DNA from: Datisca glomerata
Taxonomy: Eukaryota; Streptophyta; Magnoliopsida; Cucurbitales; Datiscaceae
Direction of reading: 5' to 3'
Assembly: GCA_003255025.1 (NCBI GenBank)
Contig: QANY01011455.1
Location: forward strand, 638,908-702,907
DNA length: 64,000 nt
The notes beneath the pieces are model-generated. The model was given only the letters and a program-made list of their open reading frames with translations. It searched no databases and was not told the origin of the DNA. Each line of letters starts with the position of its first letter. Within the stretch, counting starts at the first letter, position 1. Shown one piece after another: positions 20,901-31,700 of this stretch. A program made the translations under genes and the position numbers.

Positions 20901-23900
20901 GGAAAAACCTACTTGAAGTGGTCTCAATTAATTCGAACATTCCTGAAAGGAAAAGGGAAATTGGGTCACCTATTGGAGACGGTGCCGGAGAATGGAAAAG
21001 TTGGATTTGAAGCGTGGGAAGAAAAGGATTCAATGATCATGTCATAATTATGGAATTCCATGAGCCCCGAAATCAGTGATATATTATGTTTCTCCCCACA
21101 ACAAAGGCGATTTGGGATGCTCTTCATCAGACCTATTCCAAGGTTAACGATGCAACTCTTATATATGATATCAAGACAAAGACAACCGGCTATGGACATG
21201 GGTCAAGAACAGTGACAGAGTATGCTAATTTTCTCCAAAACTAGTGCAGGAACTGGATTATTACAAAATAATTTATTTGAATTGTAGCAAATGTGCAGTG
21301 ACTATCAAAAAGTTTATAGAAAGGGACGAGTCTTTGATTTCTTGACTGGCCTAAATTCTGAATTTGATCTTGTACAAATTCAGATTCTTGACAGACCTGA
21401 ATTCCCATATTTAATCGAAACAATATCCTTGGTTCATTTTGAAGAGAGCTGCAGGGGCATTATGTTAGAGTCTTCTTCAACCGAAAATTTTGCTTTTCTA
21501 AGCTCTAAACCTCAAGAGCTGGTACTAGACAAAACTGCTCCAAACAAGACTAACCGTCCAAGTGTACAAGACAATTGCGATGAGTTGTAGTGCACATACT
21601 GTAAGAAACCATGACACACCAAAGAACGGTGCTGGAAATTGCATGGGAAACCATCCACAAGCAGTCGTGAATTGGGACAAAGGGGTGGACAACAAAGGCA
21701 GACTCATGTGTCGATTCAAGACTCAACTCAAGTGTTTGGAGGATTTAATATAGAGGAAATTGAGAAGATTAGAAGTATGTTAGGGAGTGTTGAAAAATCA
21801 GCAACTAACAATTCTCATTCTCAAACCACAAGTTAGGGTATGTGTTCATTGAAACTTTCAGGTAAGGCTCTCATCTCTCTTGGGTTAAATGCTTTAGGTA
21901 ATGAGCTTAAGAATGCTTGGACTCTGGTGCTACTGACCATATGACTCATATTTCAAATAAATTTAATACCTATAGTCCTTGCCCTGTTGCTGATGGCTCT
22001 ACAACTACAGTAGCAGGAATAGGGGGGATGTCCAAGTTACCCCAACATGGATGCTTAAAAATGTTCTCCATGTTCCCCAATCATCAACAAATTTGGTTTC
22101 CACACAAAAACTTACCAAAGATCTAACTGGTTGTGTTATACTCCATGATTCTCATTGTTAATTTTAGGACCAGGGCTCGGGGAAGAGGATTGGACTTGCT
22201 AAGGAGCATAATGGACTCTATTACTTGGATACTTTAAGTCAACCGAAATTCAGTAAATCTGCCCTGTCTACATAATTTCGTCTTCCAATAAAGATGTCGT
22301 ATGGTTACATAATAGGTGTCTAGGTCCTGTGTCTTTTCCTACGCTGTAAAATATATTTCCTTCTTTGTTTAAGGGATTTGATGTTCAGTCTTTTCATTGT
22401 GGTATTTGTGAGTATGCGAAACACACTCATGTACCATTTCCTATCAGTAATAAAATATCTTTTTTTCCTTTCTTTTTAATTCATAGTGATTTGAGGGCCA
22501 TCGATTGTCCCAAACATCTCAGGGTCTAAGGGGTTTGTCATATTTATCGATGATTGCACAAGAGTCTCTTGGATCTATTTACTCAAAAATAAGTCTGATG
22601 TGAGTTATATTTTTCCTATCTTTCATACAATGATTCAAGATCAATTTGGCACCAAGACAAAACACTTTCGTTTGGACAATGATCGTGATTATTTCAATCA
22701 AATCTTGAGTCGGTATTTCAAAAAGGAAGGAATTATACATGAATCATCATATATCACCACTCCACAACAAAATAGAGTGGCAGAAAGGAAAAATTGACAT
22801 CTACTTGAGTGCACTAGAGCCTTACTGTTTCAACAAAATGTACCAAAAACATATTGGGGAGAAGATATACTCACATCAACTTATGTTATAAACAGAATTC
22901 CTTCTAGGGTCTTGGGGTTTCAAAGTCCACTAGAAAATCTGTCCAAATTCTATCCTGATACTAGATCTTCCTTTAATCTCACCCCTAGGATTTTTGGGTG
23001 TACCTGCTTTGTCCATATTCATAGTCATAACCGTGGTAAGTTAGATCCTCTTGCTCTTAAATGTGTCTTCATAGGGTACTCATCTACACAAAAGGGTTAT
23101 AATGTTATCATCCACCTATTAGAAAAATCTGTATCTCTGCGGATGTTACATTTGTTGAAAATAAGTCCTATTTCACCACTTTTTATCTTCAGGGAGAGTT
23201 ATATACTCTTGAAGATAAGGAGTCAAATTTTCCACCTCTAGAGTTAACCAATCTTGAGCAATCTAAACCTAAGTCTCAAAATCATCATAAGTCCATTTCA
23301 CAATCTGATGAGTTGGAAGATAAAAAGGAAGGAGATGGAAAAATCTATGACTGGTTCTGGTTGGACAAAGTGTATGCAAGAAAAAGAGATGACATTGTGA
23401 CTACAAGGCAAGAACAATCCTCTGGACCAAGCTCCAGAAATGTGGTAAGTGAATAAACAAACCATTCTTCTATTAATCCTGAACCACCATGCCTTGACCA
23501 GGACCTACAACTACCTATTACTTTACGAAAAAAAACCCCGAGAATGCACCAAAAGACCACTATACCCATTGTCACACTTTGTGTCATTTGAGAATTTTTC
23601 CCCAAGCCATCAAAGTTTTCTCTCCACCTTAAACATAATTCTTATTCCTAGCTCATTGTTTGAAGCATTATCAAAGAGCGAGTGGAGACTTGCTATGGAA
23701 GCTGACATGGATGCATTAGAAAAAAATGAGACTTGAAAATTGGTTGATTTACCAAAAGGCAAGAAAATAGTGGGCTATAAGTGGGTGTATGTAGTAAAAT
23801 ATAAATCAAATGGGTCCCTAGAATGCTACAAGGTGAGGTTAGTTGCAAAAGGATACACGCATACATATGGAATAGATTATCAAGAAACATTTGCTCTTGT

Positions 23901-26900
23901 AGCTAAGATGAATACAGTGAGGATCTTGTTATCTTTGGCTGTTAATTTTGATTGGGATTTGTAGCAATATGATGTGAAGAATGCCTTCCTTCACGAAGAA
24001 TTAGAAGAGGATATTTATATGAACATTCCACCAGGATTTAGTGGGGTTGACAAGAACAAGGTTTGTCGATATATATGGGTTGAAACAATCTCCACGTGCT
24101 TGGTTTGGACAGTTTTCCTAGGTAATGATAGTTGGTGGCTACAAGAAAAGTTAAGGGGATTACACGCTTTCTATCAAGCATTCGGCCTCATGGGGAGTCA
24201 TTGTTTTAATTGTATACGTGGATGACATTATAATGAGAGGAAATGATGAAGTATATAGATAGAGGCCTTGAAGGGGTGTCTAAAAGAGAATTTGAAATAA
24301 AAGAGTTAGGAAGATTGAAGTATTTCCTTGAAATTGAGGTGGCTCGATCAAGGAATGAAATTTTAATCTCTCAACAAAAGTATATTACAGGCCTGCTCAA
24401 AGAAACAGACATGACAGCTACCAAACCAGTTGGAACTCCCATTGAACAAAATCATAGATTAAGTGAGGCTCTTGGAGATAAAGCAGTGGACAAAGAGATG
24501 TACCAAACACTTGTTGGGAAACTCATCTATCTTGCACATGCTAGGCCAGATATAGCTTACTAAGTCGGTATTATTAGTCAATTTATGCATGATCCTAGAG
24601 AAATTTACCTATAGGCAGTCTACCGAGTACTTCATTACTTAAAGGCACACCCTAGGAAGGGAATTTTATTCAAAAATGGATCTGAAATTGATCTGCTAGT
24701 CTATACAGATGCGACCTTTGCAGGGTCACCAGTCGACATGAGATCAACTTCGCGCTATTGTACCTTTCTTGGAGGAAACCTCATATCCTGGAGAAGTAAG
24801 AAACATGATGTTGTTACAAGGTCAAGCGCTGAAGCAGAGTTCAGAGCTATAGCAGCTGAAGTATGTGAATTATTATGGGTAAAAATTATCCTAGAGGATT
24901 TGAAAATTGAATGGAGCAAACCAATGAAAAGATATTGTGACAAGAAATCAACTATAAGTATAGCCCACAACCCAGTGCAACATGACCGGATGAAACATAT
25001 AGAGATAGAAATAAATTTTATTAAAGAGAAGCTAGATGGTGGACTGATTTGCACTCCATATGTTCTGACAGGCTTCAACTTGCAGATCTGATGACAAAAG
25101 GATTGTGTACCAACATGTTTCATGAGAATGTTAACAAGCTAGGAATGGATGATCTATATTCACCAGCTTGAGAGGGAGTGTAGGAAATCTCGGAGAGAGA
25201 TATTAGGGATATTCTGAAATATTTGGTAGATAAAATCAGGGCTAATAACCTAGTCCTAAAATTAACGAAATCAGTTGTAATAAGAAAATTAGTTGTGATC
25301 TTTCCTAGGTTAGTGTAACCTAATTTTTTATATATAGTCTAGTATGGATTGTAAAGAAAAATAATGAAATAGAAAAATCAGAATTCTTTTTCTACAAAGA
25401 TCCGTTATTGAGCTTAAGTATGATGCTGAGGAAGGAGAATGGATGACGAGGAATTGTCCTTCGTTGTTAGGCTGTAGTCTCTGGAAGATTTTCAGGAGAA
25501 GATGGAGTAGTTTTCAGAGCCACATTAAGTTTAATATTTTTTTATGGAATGGGGAGGCAAACTTACATACATTCTTCCCTCGCTCTTCATTTTATGCCTT
25601 CTAAGCAGCCTTTGGCTTCATATTTTTTAAAATTCTGATTAGATAAATTGGGAGCTTATCTTCGTTAGAGGTCGCAATGATTGGGAGATCGAGATGTTCC
25701 TAAACCTCCTAAACATCATCTATCGAGCTGAAATTCACCCCTCAGGGGTAGAGTTTGTCTTGTTAATTCCTTCAAAGGGTGGAGCGTTCTTGGTCAAGTC
25801 TTACTTCAGATCTATTATAGAGCCTAATGACTGTCCTACTGCTTCGTTTAGAAGATGAGTATTTCTCCTACACTTTGCTTTGTCGGGGGGACTATGGTTT
25901 GGGAAGCCAACTTAACCATTGACAAGTTATAAAGAAATGGTTACCACTTGGTTAATAGGTGCTACTTTCTTTGTTTCATGAGAAGAATAACAATCACATA
26001 TTTGTGCACTGTTCTTACTCATACAAGTGTTGGGCCTGAGTGTTGAGGAGAGCGAGCATCTATTGGGTTATGCTAGGCATAGTTAAAGAAGCTCTTAACT
26101 AATGGTTCTTTGGGAATGGGGTAAGGGAGAAGAAGGAATATGGAGATTGATTCCTTTAGGTGATTTCTAGACAGTTTGGGCTGAAAGGAATCGACGAATT
26201 GTTTAGGGAACTTCAAATTATTTTGACAAAGTTTCTAATTTTTTTGTAAACCATTGTAAAGATTAGATCTTTTCTCTAGATTTGACGAGACCAATTTTTT
26301 TTTATTATTGGTCTCCTATCCCTTGATTCTTGTAATTTTTGTATAATCCTCGGGGTTTGATTCTTGTTATATATTTCTTACTTATAAAATAGAAGTTTTT
26401 TACCACATAAAAGCAAGAAGAAAAGTAGAAAGGAGGTAGGGGATCTTAAATTGATACGACAAAAGTATATGATCTAGGAGCTGCCAGAGTAGGTCTTTCC
26501 TAGAAAACTTGCTGAAAAAGATGGGCTTTCCTTAGGAGAATTGTGCAATGGATTATGTCTTGTGTCTCTTTTGTATGGTATAGGATTATGATGAGAGTCC
26601 AAGTGTTATGGTTAAGCTAAAAAGTGGGTTAAGGCAAGGGTGTCCTTGATCAACTTATCTATTTATAATGGTTGATGACTTCCTATCAAGTTGTCTCAAT
26701 AAAACTGTGGAAGATGGAAACTTGAAGAAAAGTAGTCCATATATATCTTATCTCTTTTTTGCCGATGACAACTTGTTCTTAATTGAGGAAAATGTTGACT
26801 CTTGCACCTAGTTAAAAACTTAGATATTGTAATCAATTGATCGTATGCTGGTAAATTGTAGATAGAGTGAACTCGTTTGGTGTATATCTCCCCTAAAATT

Positions 26901-29900
26901 AATGTGCAATCATGTCCTTGATGGTTAAGAGGCGGTCTCTTTCTTTTGTTTTCTCTGCCGATAGATTTAGAGGGGAGGAAACATTTATGTTTTGAAGGAA
27001 AAGTGGTGAATTCTGTAGAATCCAGGGAAGCAGCAAGGTGATCCTTTGATTTTTACTGGCAGGCAATTAAGAAGATTTCAATCAAATCAGATATGCTGAA
27101 TGAAATAGCTAATCTGACTAATACTGCTTGGGAACCATCTGATCTTGACAGTATGAAGATTAATTGTGATGTCTCTCTAACAATTAATTAATCCAAGCAG
27201 TTCAAAGGTTCTGCTATTGGGTTGGGGTTAAGGATCTGATGGAGCTGCTATATGCTTCATCGATAGAAAAGTTCTGTCCTCCTGTGTTGAACATGTAGAC
27301 TATTGGCTATCAGTGAAGGATGGGATATGGAAAGACAAGCTAGTTGGGAAAAAATAGAAATTGAATCTGATTGTAAAGTGGTTGTGCAATTGGTGGAAAG
27401 TGGAAAAATGTGGAAAATGGAGACTCAAATTTTTTTAGATGAAATCAGAATGAAAAGTGTCTGGTTTCAGAATGCAATATTAAGTGGGTTAAAAGGAGCA
27501 ATAACTTAAATGTTGATGCTATGAATAAAATACAACAATGGTCAGAGCTTGAGTAGTGATGATGTTCTCTTTTTTACCTTGTAATATTGCTACTTTGATT
27601 CAAAGAGAAAGAACTATGAAAAAAGTTTGCAAGAGGGGAGTCGGCACAGAATCTAGATTCTCTTCCGTTGCTAGGCAATGTCAGAGGGGATCTTACATAT
27701 GATTCGTTCAGTAAGATTTGAATGGACCTAGTCTGTTAAGAAAAAAGTAAAAAAAATTGATATTTTAATTCAAAAATAGTTGACCCAACTGTAGGTTTTA
27801 CTGTTGCTAGGCAACGATAGAAAAACTCGTTCCATCAGTGAAGGGATCAACTATCTTCCATCAGTAAAGGTTCATTCAATTGTCTTCGCAACAGATGTAA
27901 TAGGAAGGCAAAAACCTCCCTAGTTGTTTATTTGTTGAATGGATTTTTAGGAAGCTAAAAAAGAAAAAGAGGCCTGATATTCAATCCTGATAACCGGACC
28001 TCTCATATCTAGTGACGTACATATGTGCAGATCTAGACTTATTTTTTTGTAGGGGCCCTATGTGTACTTTAATGTTTTTGTTAAACAACAAAAGAATATA
28101 TCTCATCTAAATAATAATAGTACTATCCGAATTAACTCAATAAATTATTTCAATCATAACTTTGATAATATACATATTTTATAAAATTTAAAAATAAAAT
28201 AAACTGGTTCGAGGTTATCTAATTGTTGAAATACGTGGTATGTTATAGATTATAAGGAAAATTAAAATTTGTGTATCAAATTATCACCAATAAACTCTAA
28301 ACCTCAAACTATAAAATATTACAATTTGAACCTTAAACTATTTGAGACTCACAATAAAAATCTTAACTCTAACTCTGTTAAATGAGCGTTAAAATTAATC
28401 AAAACGACTTCGTTTTAACTTATTTGAAACGATGTCATTTTAATTTTTTTGAGATAGACTATATATTAACACCAATCATCCCCAACCATCCAAAACCCCT
28501 TCTCCATACTAACACTCTCTTCCATATCTTTTTTCTTCTTCGAGAGCCTTAGTGACCCGATGTTCATTTCCCTTCCCCAATTCCTAGCAAGAAAACATAG
28601 AATAGAAGAGAAGAAGTGGGGTGTCCATGATCTTTTCTATCAACGGTCTCCGAAAATGTAGCACATTGAATATGAAGATCAACTGGCAACGACCACAATG
28701 ATAAATAAAAGCGGACCCAAAATCGGTACACCCATTACAAGAAAATTCTATCACATAAGAAAACCCTTGAAATTACTTCATAGAAATTTGGCAGAGAGAG
28801 GAATCGTAGAAGAAATTAAAATTGCAGAAGAAAATCTCAAAATATTGAAACGACGTCGTTTTGATTAATTTTAATGCCATTGAACAAAGTTAGGGTTATG
28901 GTTTTTATTGTGAGTTTAAGATAGTTTAGGGTTTAAATTGTAATGTTTTATAATTTTAAGTTTAAAGCGTTTATCGGTGATATTTTGAGTTACAAAAGTG
29001 TAATTTCTCCTGAATTATATATTTGAGTTGTTCCCTTCCTTATAATACATTTTACATATTTTCTTTTTTTGTTTCAACAATTTGAAATTACATTCATTTG
29101 AATCATCCTTGCAAAGATTAATATGATATTTATGACATTTATGACATTTAAGTAATTAAAGTTCAAAATAATTAAATAAAATTAGACAAATATAATGAAT
29201 TGCATAAAGCGATATAACAAGAAATTACAATTGTATGACAAAGCATAAAAAATATACATATGAAAGTATTGTCTAATGACTTATAACTTACCTAGCAACA
29301 TCTAATTTCAAACAAAAGTGTAATTTATAACTTATTAAATATTATGTCACAAGTATGTGCCTTTATTTAATTTATTTTCTATTTTATTTTTTATAATACG
29401 AAATACAGTTTATTTTTTGTGAATATTTTACTTTTGGGTTGTTGTATTATACAAAGTAGGTTTAATAATTTGTTTCATACTAGTAAATATGTTTTAAGTC
29501 TTAAATAAAAGATAATAACTACATAAAAAGATTATTAAACTTGGAAAAAATTAACACTAAGTGGGATTCGACCCATTTCCCCTGGTATAGAAGCAATCCA
29601 ATAGCCACTGGGCTTCTAGTCTCCTGATAGGAGCATTTACCATAGGAGCATAAGTAAATTTATATATATAATAGGAGCACAAGTAAAACAAATGAATGAG
29701 CATGTATCATTTAATTGATATGTTACCTTGTCTCATAAGCCTCTTTAGAATCAATGCATGAATATCTGTCATCAATGGTATCAAAGAATGGTTGCATCTC
29801 GTCATTGTTTTTAACCAAATTGACCTGATTTGCCACTGTATTACTACTAAAAGTAATGTTGTTAGCATTCAGATTCTGAACCCACATATTACTTGCAAAA

Positions 29901-30439
29901 TAATCCTTGGAATCCAAGTAAGCAGCACAGCTGTAAGCAACATTTTGGAATTGGGATTCAGGCAGGGAAGCAGTAGCATAAGGCTGTGGATGTGAGGAGG
30001 CATGGTTAAACAATTGCAGGCCATTATTAGTCAATCCCATACCAAGTTCTAATTGAGAAGTGACATCATCTTCAGGCACAGATGAAAGTTGATGATGACG
30101 ATACATCTCAAGCTGTGAATGAACAGAATGGAGCTCTTCTTCCACCATCTGAATTTGATAACGTAGTAAACAGATAACCTCCCAGCAACCATGAACAGGA
30201 AACTTGTCTCGAATATTGGATTGGTAAATGATAGAGCGCATAGCCTCTGCTTTCTGATTTGGTTCCAAATTCTTTAGGATTTTCAATATGTTACTTACAC
30301 CAAACAGCTTGTGAGCATTTTGAAACAATTTTGGTTGGTCAGGTGGAAAATATGGGGCTAAAGGGCATTCAACTGTGCATTTTCTTCTTTGGTATTTGCA
30401 CGCTGCACAGGCTTGGCTTGTGCCACCCTTAAGGGTCAT
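17839..30439 (-). CDS. LBD27: LOB-domain transcription factor, LBD22/LBD27 (SIDECAR POLLEN) type, with an 11.8-kb intron
   Basis: Exon 1 is 30439-29727 and exon 2 is 17941-17839, both read on the - strand. Exon 1 starts [20 protein letters not shown] and carries the LOB zinc-finger motif C-x2-C-x6-C-x3-C (residues 11-25), a conserved block with [10 protein letters not shown], and a leucine-rich coiled-coil near residues 86-113. Read straight on it would stop at 29723, but GAGACAAG|GTAACA is a good donor. After the acceptor TGCAG at 17942 the frame continues [13 protein letters not shown] and ends [15 protein letters not shown], giving 271 aa. That ending fits what I remember of LBD27-type C-termini. 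The split codon AG|C gives Ser, and the total (816 nt) divides by three. Known for the family: plant-specific DNA-binding proteins; LBD27 acts in early pollen development. Exon 1 alone is certain; the distant exon is a strong inference. Confidence 0.8.
19058..19249 (+). repeat. 96-bp in-frame tandem duplication inside the LINE
   Basis: ATTATGGAGTGCATGAAGTT begins at 19058 and again at 19154. Each copy encodes 32 residues running from IMECMKF to KTRGA with a few differences. The duplication keeps the reading frame of the RT region. Confidence 0.85.
20379..20596 (+). repeat. 5' LTR of the 20.4-25.4 kb Copia
   Basis: 218 bp, TGTAGG...TCTACA, matching 25179-25396. It includes TTTTTTATATATAG, a likely TATA region, near 20526. 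Confidence 0.95.
20597..20609 (+). promoter_or_regulatory. Primer binding site (initiator Met tRNA type)
   Basis: TGGTATCAGGGCC directly follows the 5' LTR. It differs by one base from the usual Copia TGGTATCAGAGCC. Confidence 0.9.
20790..21835 (+). pseudogene. Copia gag remnant
   Basis: It starts [10 protein letters not shown] at 20790 and runs through the [12 protein letters not shown] region typical of Copia gag. It breaks at a stop at 21045-21047 and then by frameshift. It resumes with [15 protein letters not shown] near 21325 and [10 protein letters not shown] near 21380. A CCHC zinc knuckle (CTYCKKP, then HTKERC) lies near 21590-21625 but is interrupted by stops. Several changes would be needed for one frame, so this is not functional. 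Confidence 0.85.
21836..25091 (+). pseudogene. Copia pol remnant (protease, integrase, RT, RNase H)
   Basis: Protease has the active-site word DSGATDHMT near 21920. Integrase runs about 22490-23170 with the D, D and E positions recognisable (FIDDC, RLDND, VAERKN). Reverse transcriptase runs about 23680-24560, with [23 protein letters not shown] and YVDD at 24215-24226. RNase H runs about 24700-25090, with [13 protein letters not shown] near 24820. Stops and frameshifts separate the blocks, for example at 22797, 23736 and 23964. Confidence 0.9.
25179..25396 (+). repeat. 3' LTR of the 20.4-25.4 kb Copia
   Basis: 218 bp matching the 5' LTR, preceded by the purine tract at 25170-25178 and followed by AAGAT, the target duplication. 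Confidence 0.95.
26440..27530 (+). mobile_element. Second LINE fragment (RT plus RNase H)
   Basis: Around 26620-26800 broken frames read [20 protein letters not shown] and [10 protein letters not shown], the QGxP and xADD blocks of a LINE reverse transcriptase. Around 27130-27510 come [16 protein letters not shown] and [15 protein letters not shown], typical of the RNase H module of plant LINEs. There are several stops. Whether it belongs to the LINE at 18.2-26.4 kb or is a separate insertion is unclear; a second RT block argues for separate. Confidence 0.7.
27531..28255. other. Intronic DNA without recognised feature
   Basis: Inside the LBD intron. It holds a few near-repeats (TTGCTAGGCAA at about 27677 and 27812; CTTCCATCAGT at about 27853) but no protein or RNA that I recognise. 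Confidence 0.4.
28256..29010. mobile_element. Foldback / MULE-like element with ~165-bp inverted repeats
   Basis: The left arm (28256-28425) and the reverse complement of the right arm (28847-29010) agree along their length. Shared words are ATCACC.ATAAAC, ATTACAATTT.AACC, ACTCACAATAAAAA and ATTAATCAAAACGAC. Both arms end near the palindrome-like CGACGTCGTTT at the inner side. The centre (28440-28840) has no transposase. Flanks are AT-rich and I could not fix a clean target duplication. Long inverted repeats suggest a Mutator-like non-autonomous element. Confidence 0.6.
29011..29560. other. AT-rich intronic DNA, nothing seen
   Basis: Low-complexity AT-rich sequence between the foldback element and the SINE-like relic. 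No open frame or repeat is recognised. Confidence 0.4.
29563..29614 (-). mobile_element. SINE-like or tRNA-derived relic with pol III A and B boxes
   Basis: On the - strand an A-box match AGCCCAGTGG (29614-29605) is followed 30 bases later by a B-box match GGGTCGAATCC (29574-29564). This is the spacing and order of a tRNA-derived SINE head. No cloverleaf can be completed, so it is not a tRNA gene. Confidence 0.4.
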
Positions 30440-31700
30440 ATTTCTTTTTTCTTCACCAAACCAGAATTGTTATTATTAACAGAATCAGCAGCATCTCAGT
30501 AATCAGTATTCAAGAAGCAGGAGAATATAGATAAATGATAATAGAACCGTTGGGAAGGAAGAAGTCTAATAAATACTCCGCATTAGCTGGGTGGAGGTAG
30601 AAGAGACTGAGTAAAAGTTAAGGTTTTAAGTAGGAAGCGAAAATGGTGGAGAATATGGGGTTTTGAAGTGAGTTACCGTTGGGGACAAATGTGTTAAGTT
30701 CAGAGGTCTGTGAGAGTCCTAAACTTTTGGGTCATCTCAATATATCATGATCATATCTGAAGTTATTTGAGGTTGTTTTGCTGTTTTGATTGTGCTTATC
30801 TTTTTCTCTTTTTTTTTTTTATAACTACTGAAATACCTGTGCTCCACACCGATTTATACAAAAATAATATAATTAAAATTATTAAATAAACTGATTTAAA
30901 ATTTTTTGAATGACTTTTTAGTGCATATAAATAAAATTATTAAACTCATATTTCATTAATTTTAAAAAATACATTCGAAAGGATATTCAACTTTCTACTT
31001 AAGTGTGAACTACTCAAAACATATTGTAGAGGGAAAAACTGATTTCTTACTATTTTTACAATTTACAGTTATAAATATGAACTTAATCTTCCAATCATCT
31101 ACATATCTAGAAGTAAAAAATTATATAAAATAATATTCTATTTCTAGTAAAAAATGATAGGAAAATATTAATTAATAAGATTTTATTATACTTAATTTTC
31201 TTTTCTACACATTTGTAACCTAAGTTTGGGCAGTAAAATCTTTAGCTGTAAAAAAAGAGTAGAACGATATATTGATTACGGATAATTAGCCTTCACAAAT
31301 TTAAGAAAATTATGAAAAATTGGGAAAATTAAATTAAAGCAAACGTGGATTCTAAAATTAAGAAAGAAAAAAGAGCACAACTATATATATGAACAAATCA
31401 TGTTGATGCTATAAAAAATCTGGATAGAATAAAAATAAATTAGAAATTAAAAGTTAAAAATTATTAGCTTCCATTCATGGAAAGACTAAGAATGATGACA
31501 TATATACCATGTAATTAAATAGGTGAATTAGTTTTGAGAAATACCAAGCGCTAGCTTAAAAGCTACAAGCAAATTCGTTTTGATAATCCTTAACGAATTG
31601 AAAGAAAAATGACTTTCGAACCTATTTATATTATGAATGGGAGGAGAACCTATTTATATTAAGAATTACTACTTTCAATATATAACAAAAATTATATCAA
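30440..31700. other. LBD upstream region and AT-rich spacer
   Basis: This lies upstream of the LBD start codon (- strand). A weak TATA-like AGTATTTATTAG on the - strand is near 30568-30579. From 30800 onward the DNA is AT-rich with no recognised gene, RNA or repeat. Confidence 0.4.

Larger units (their letters stand above)
20379..25396 (+). mobile_element. Ty1/Copia LTR retrotransposon inserted in the LINE
   Basis: Complete outline: 218-bp LTRs at 20379-20596 and 25179-25396 (TGTAGG...TCTACA), an initiator-Met tRNA-type primer site TGGTATCAGGGCC at 20597, a purine tract GAGAGGGAG just before the 3' LTR, and a perfect 5-bp target duplication AAGAT (20374-20378, 25397-25401). Domain order is gag, protease, integrase, reverse transcriptase, RNase H, which defines Copia. 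I count about 18 differences between the two LTRs, roughly 8%. The coding region has many stops, so it is non-autonomous today. Confidence 0.95.
18230..26390 (+). mobile_element. L1-type LINE relic, split by a Copia insertion
   Basis: Plant L1-LINE order is visible in several broken frames. The endonuclease C-terminal end (TSDHS-like) lies near 18300. A linker with [13 protein letters not shown] is near 18490 and WLMEGDHNT near 18700. Reverse transcriptase at 19240-19550 has [24 protein letters not shown] and [15 protein letters not shown] later RT part with KGGLGIKDI is near 20280. After the Copia insertion (20379-25396) the frame resumes with [13 protein letters not shown], then a zf-RVT-like region near 25990 and a tail to about 26390. 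Stops and frameshifts are frequent, so it cannot encode a working protein. The 5' end is not defined. Confidence 0.8.
17942..29726 (-). other. Giant LBD intron loaded with transposable elements
   Basis: 11,785 bp between donor GT (29726-29725) and acceptor AG (17943-17942). In + strand order it contains a LINE (about 18230-26390) split by a Copia element (20379-25396), a second LINE fragment (about 26440-27530), a foldback element (28256-29010) and a SINE-like relic (29563-29614). The LINE and Copia read opposite to the gene. Confidence 0.7.

Noticed and set aside
29563..29614. A tRNA gene
   Set aside because: A and B box words are present but no acceptor stem or anticodon arm can be formed.
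29723..29726. TAA at 29723-29725 as the LBD stop codon
   Set aside because: It lies inside a good donor site (AG|GTAACA), and a matching in-phase last exon with an LBD27-like tail exists at 17941-17839. It could still be used if the intron is retained.
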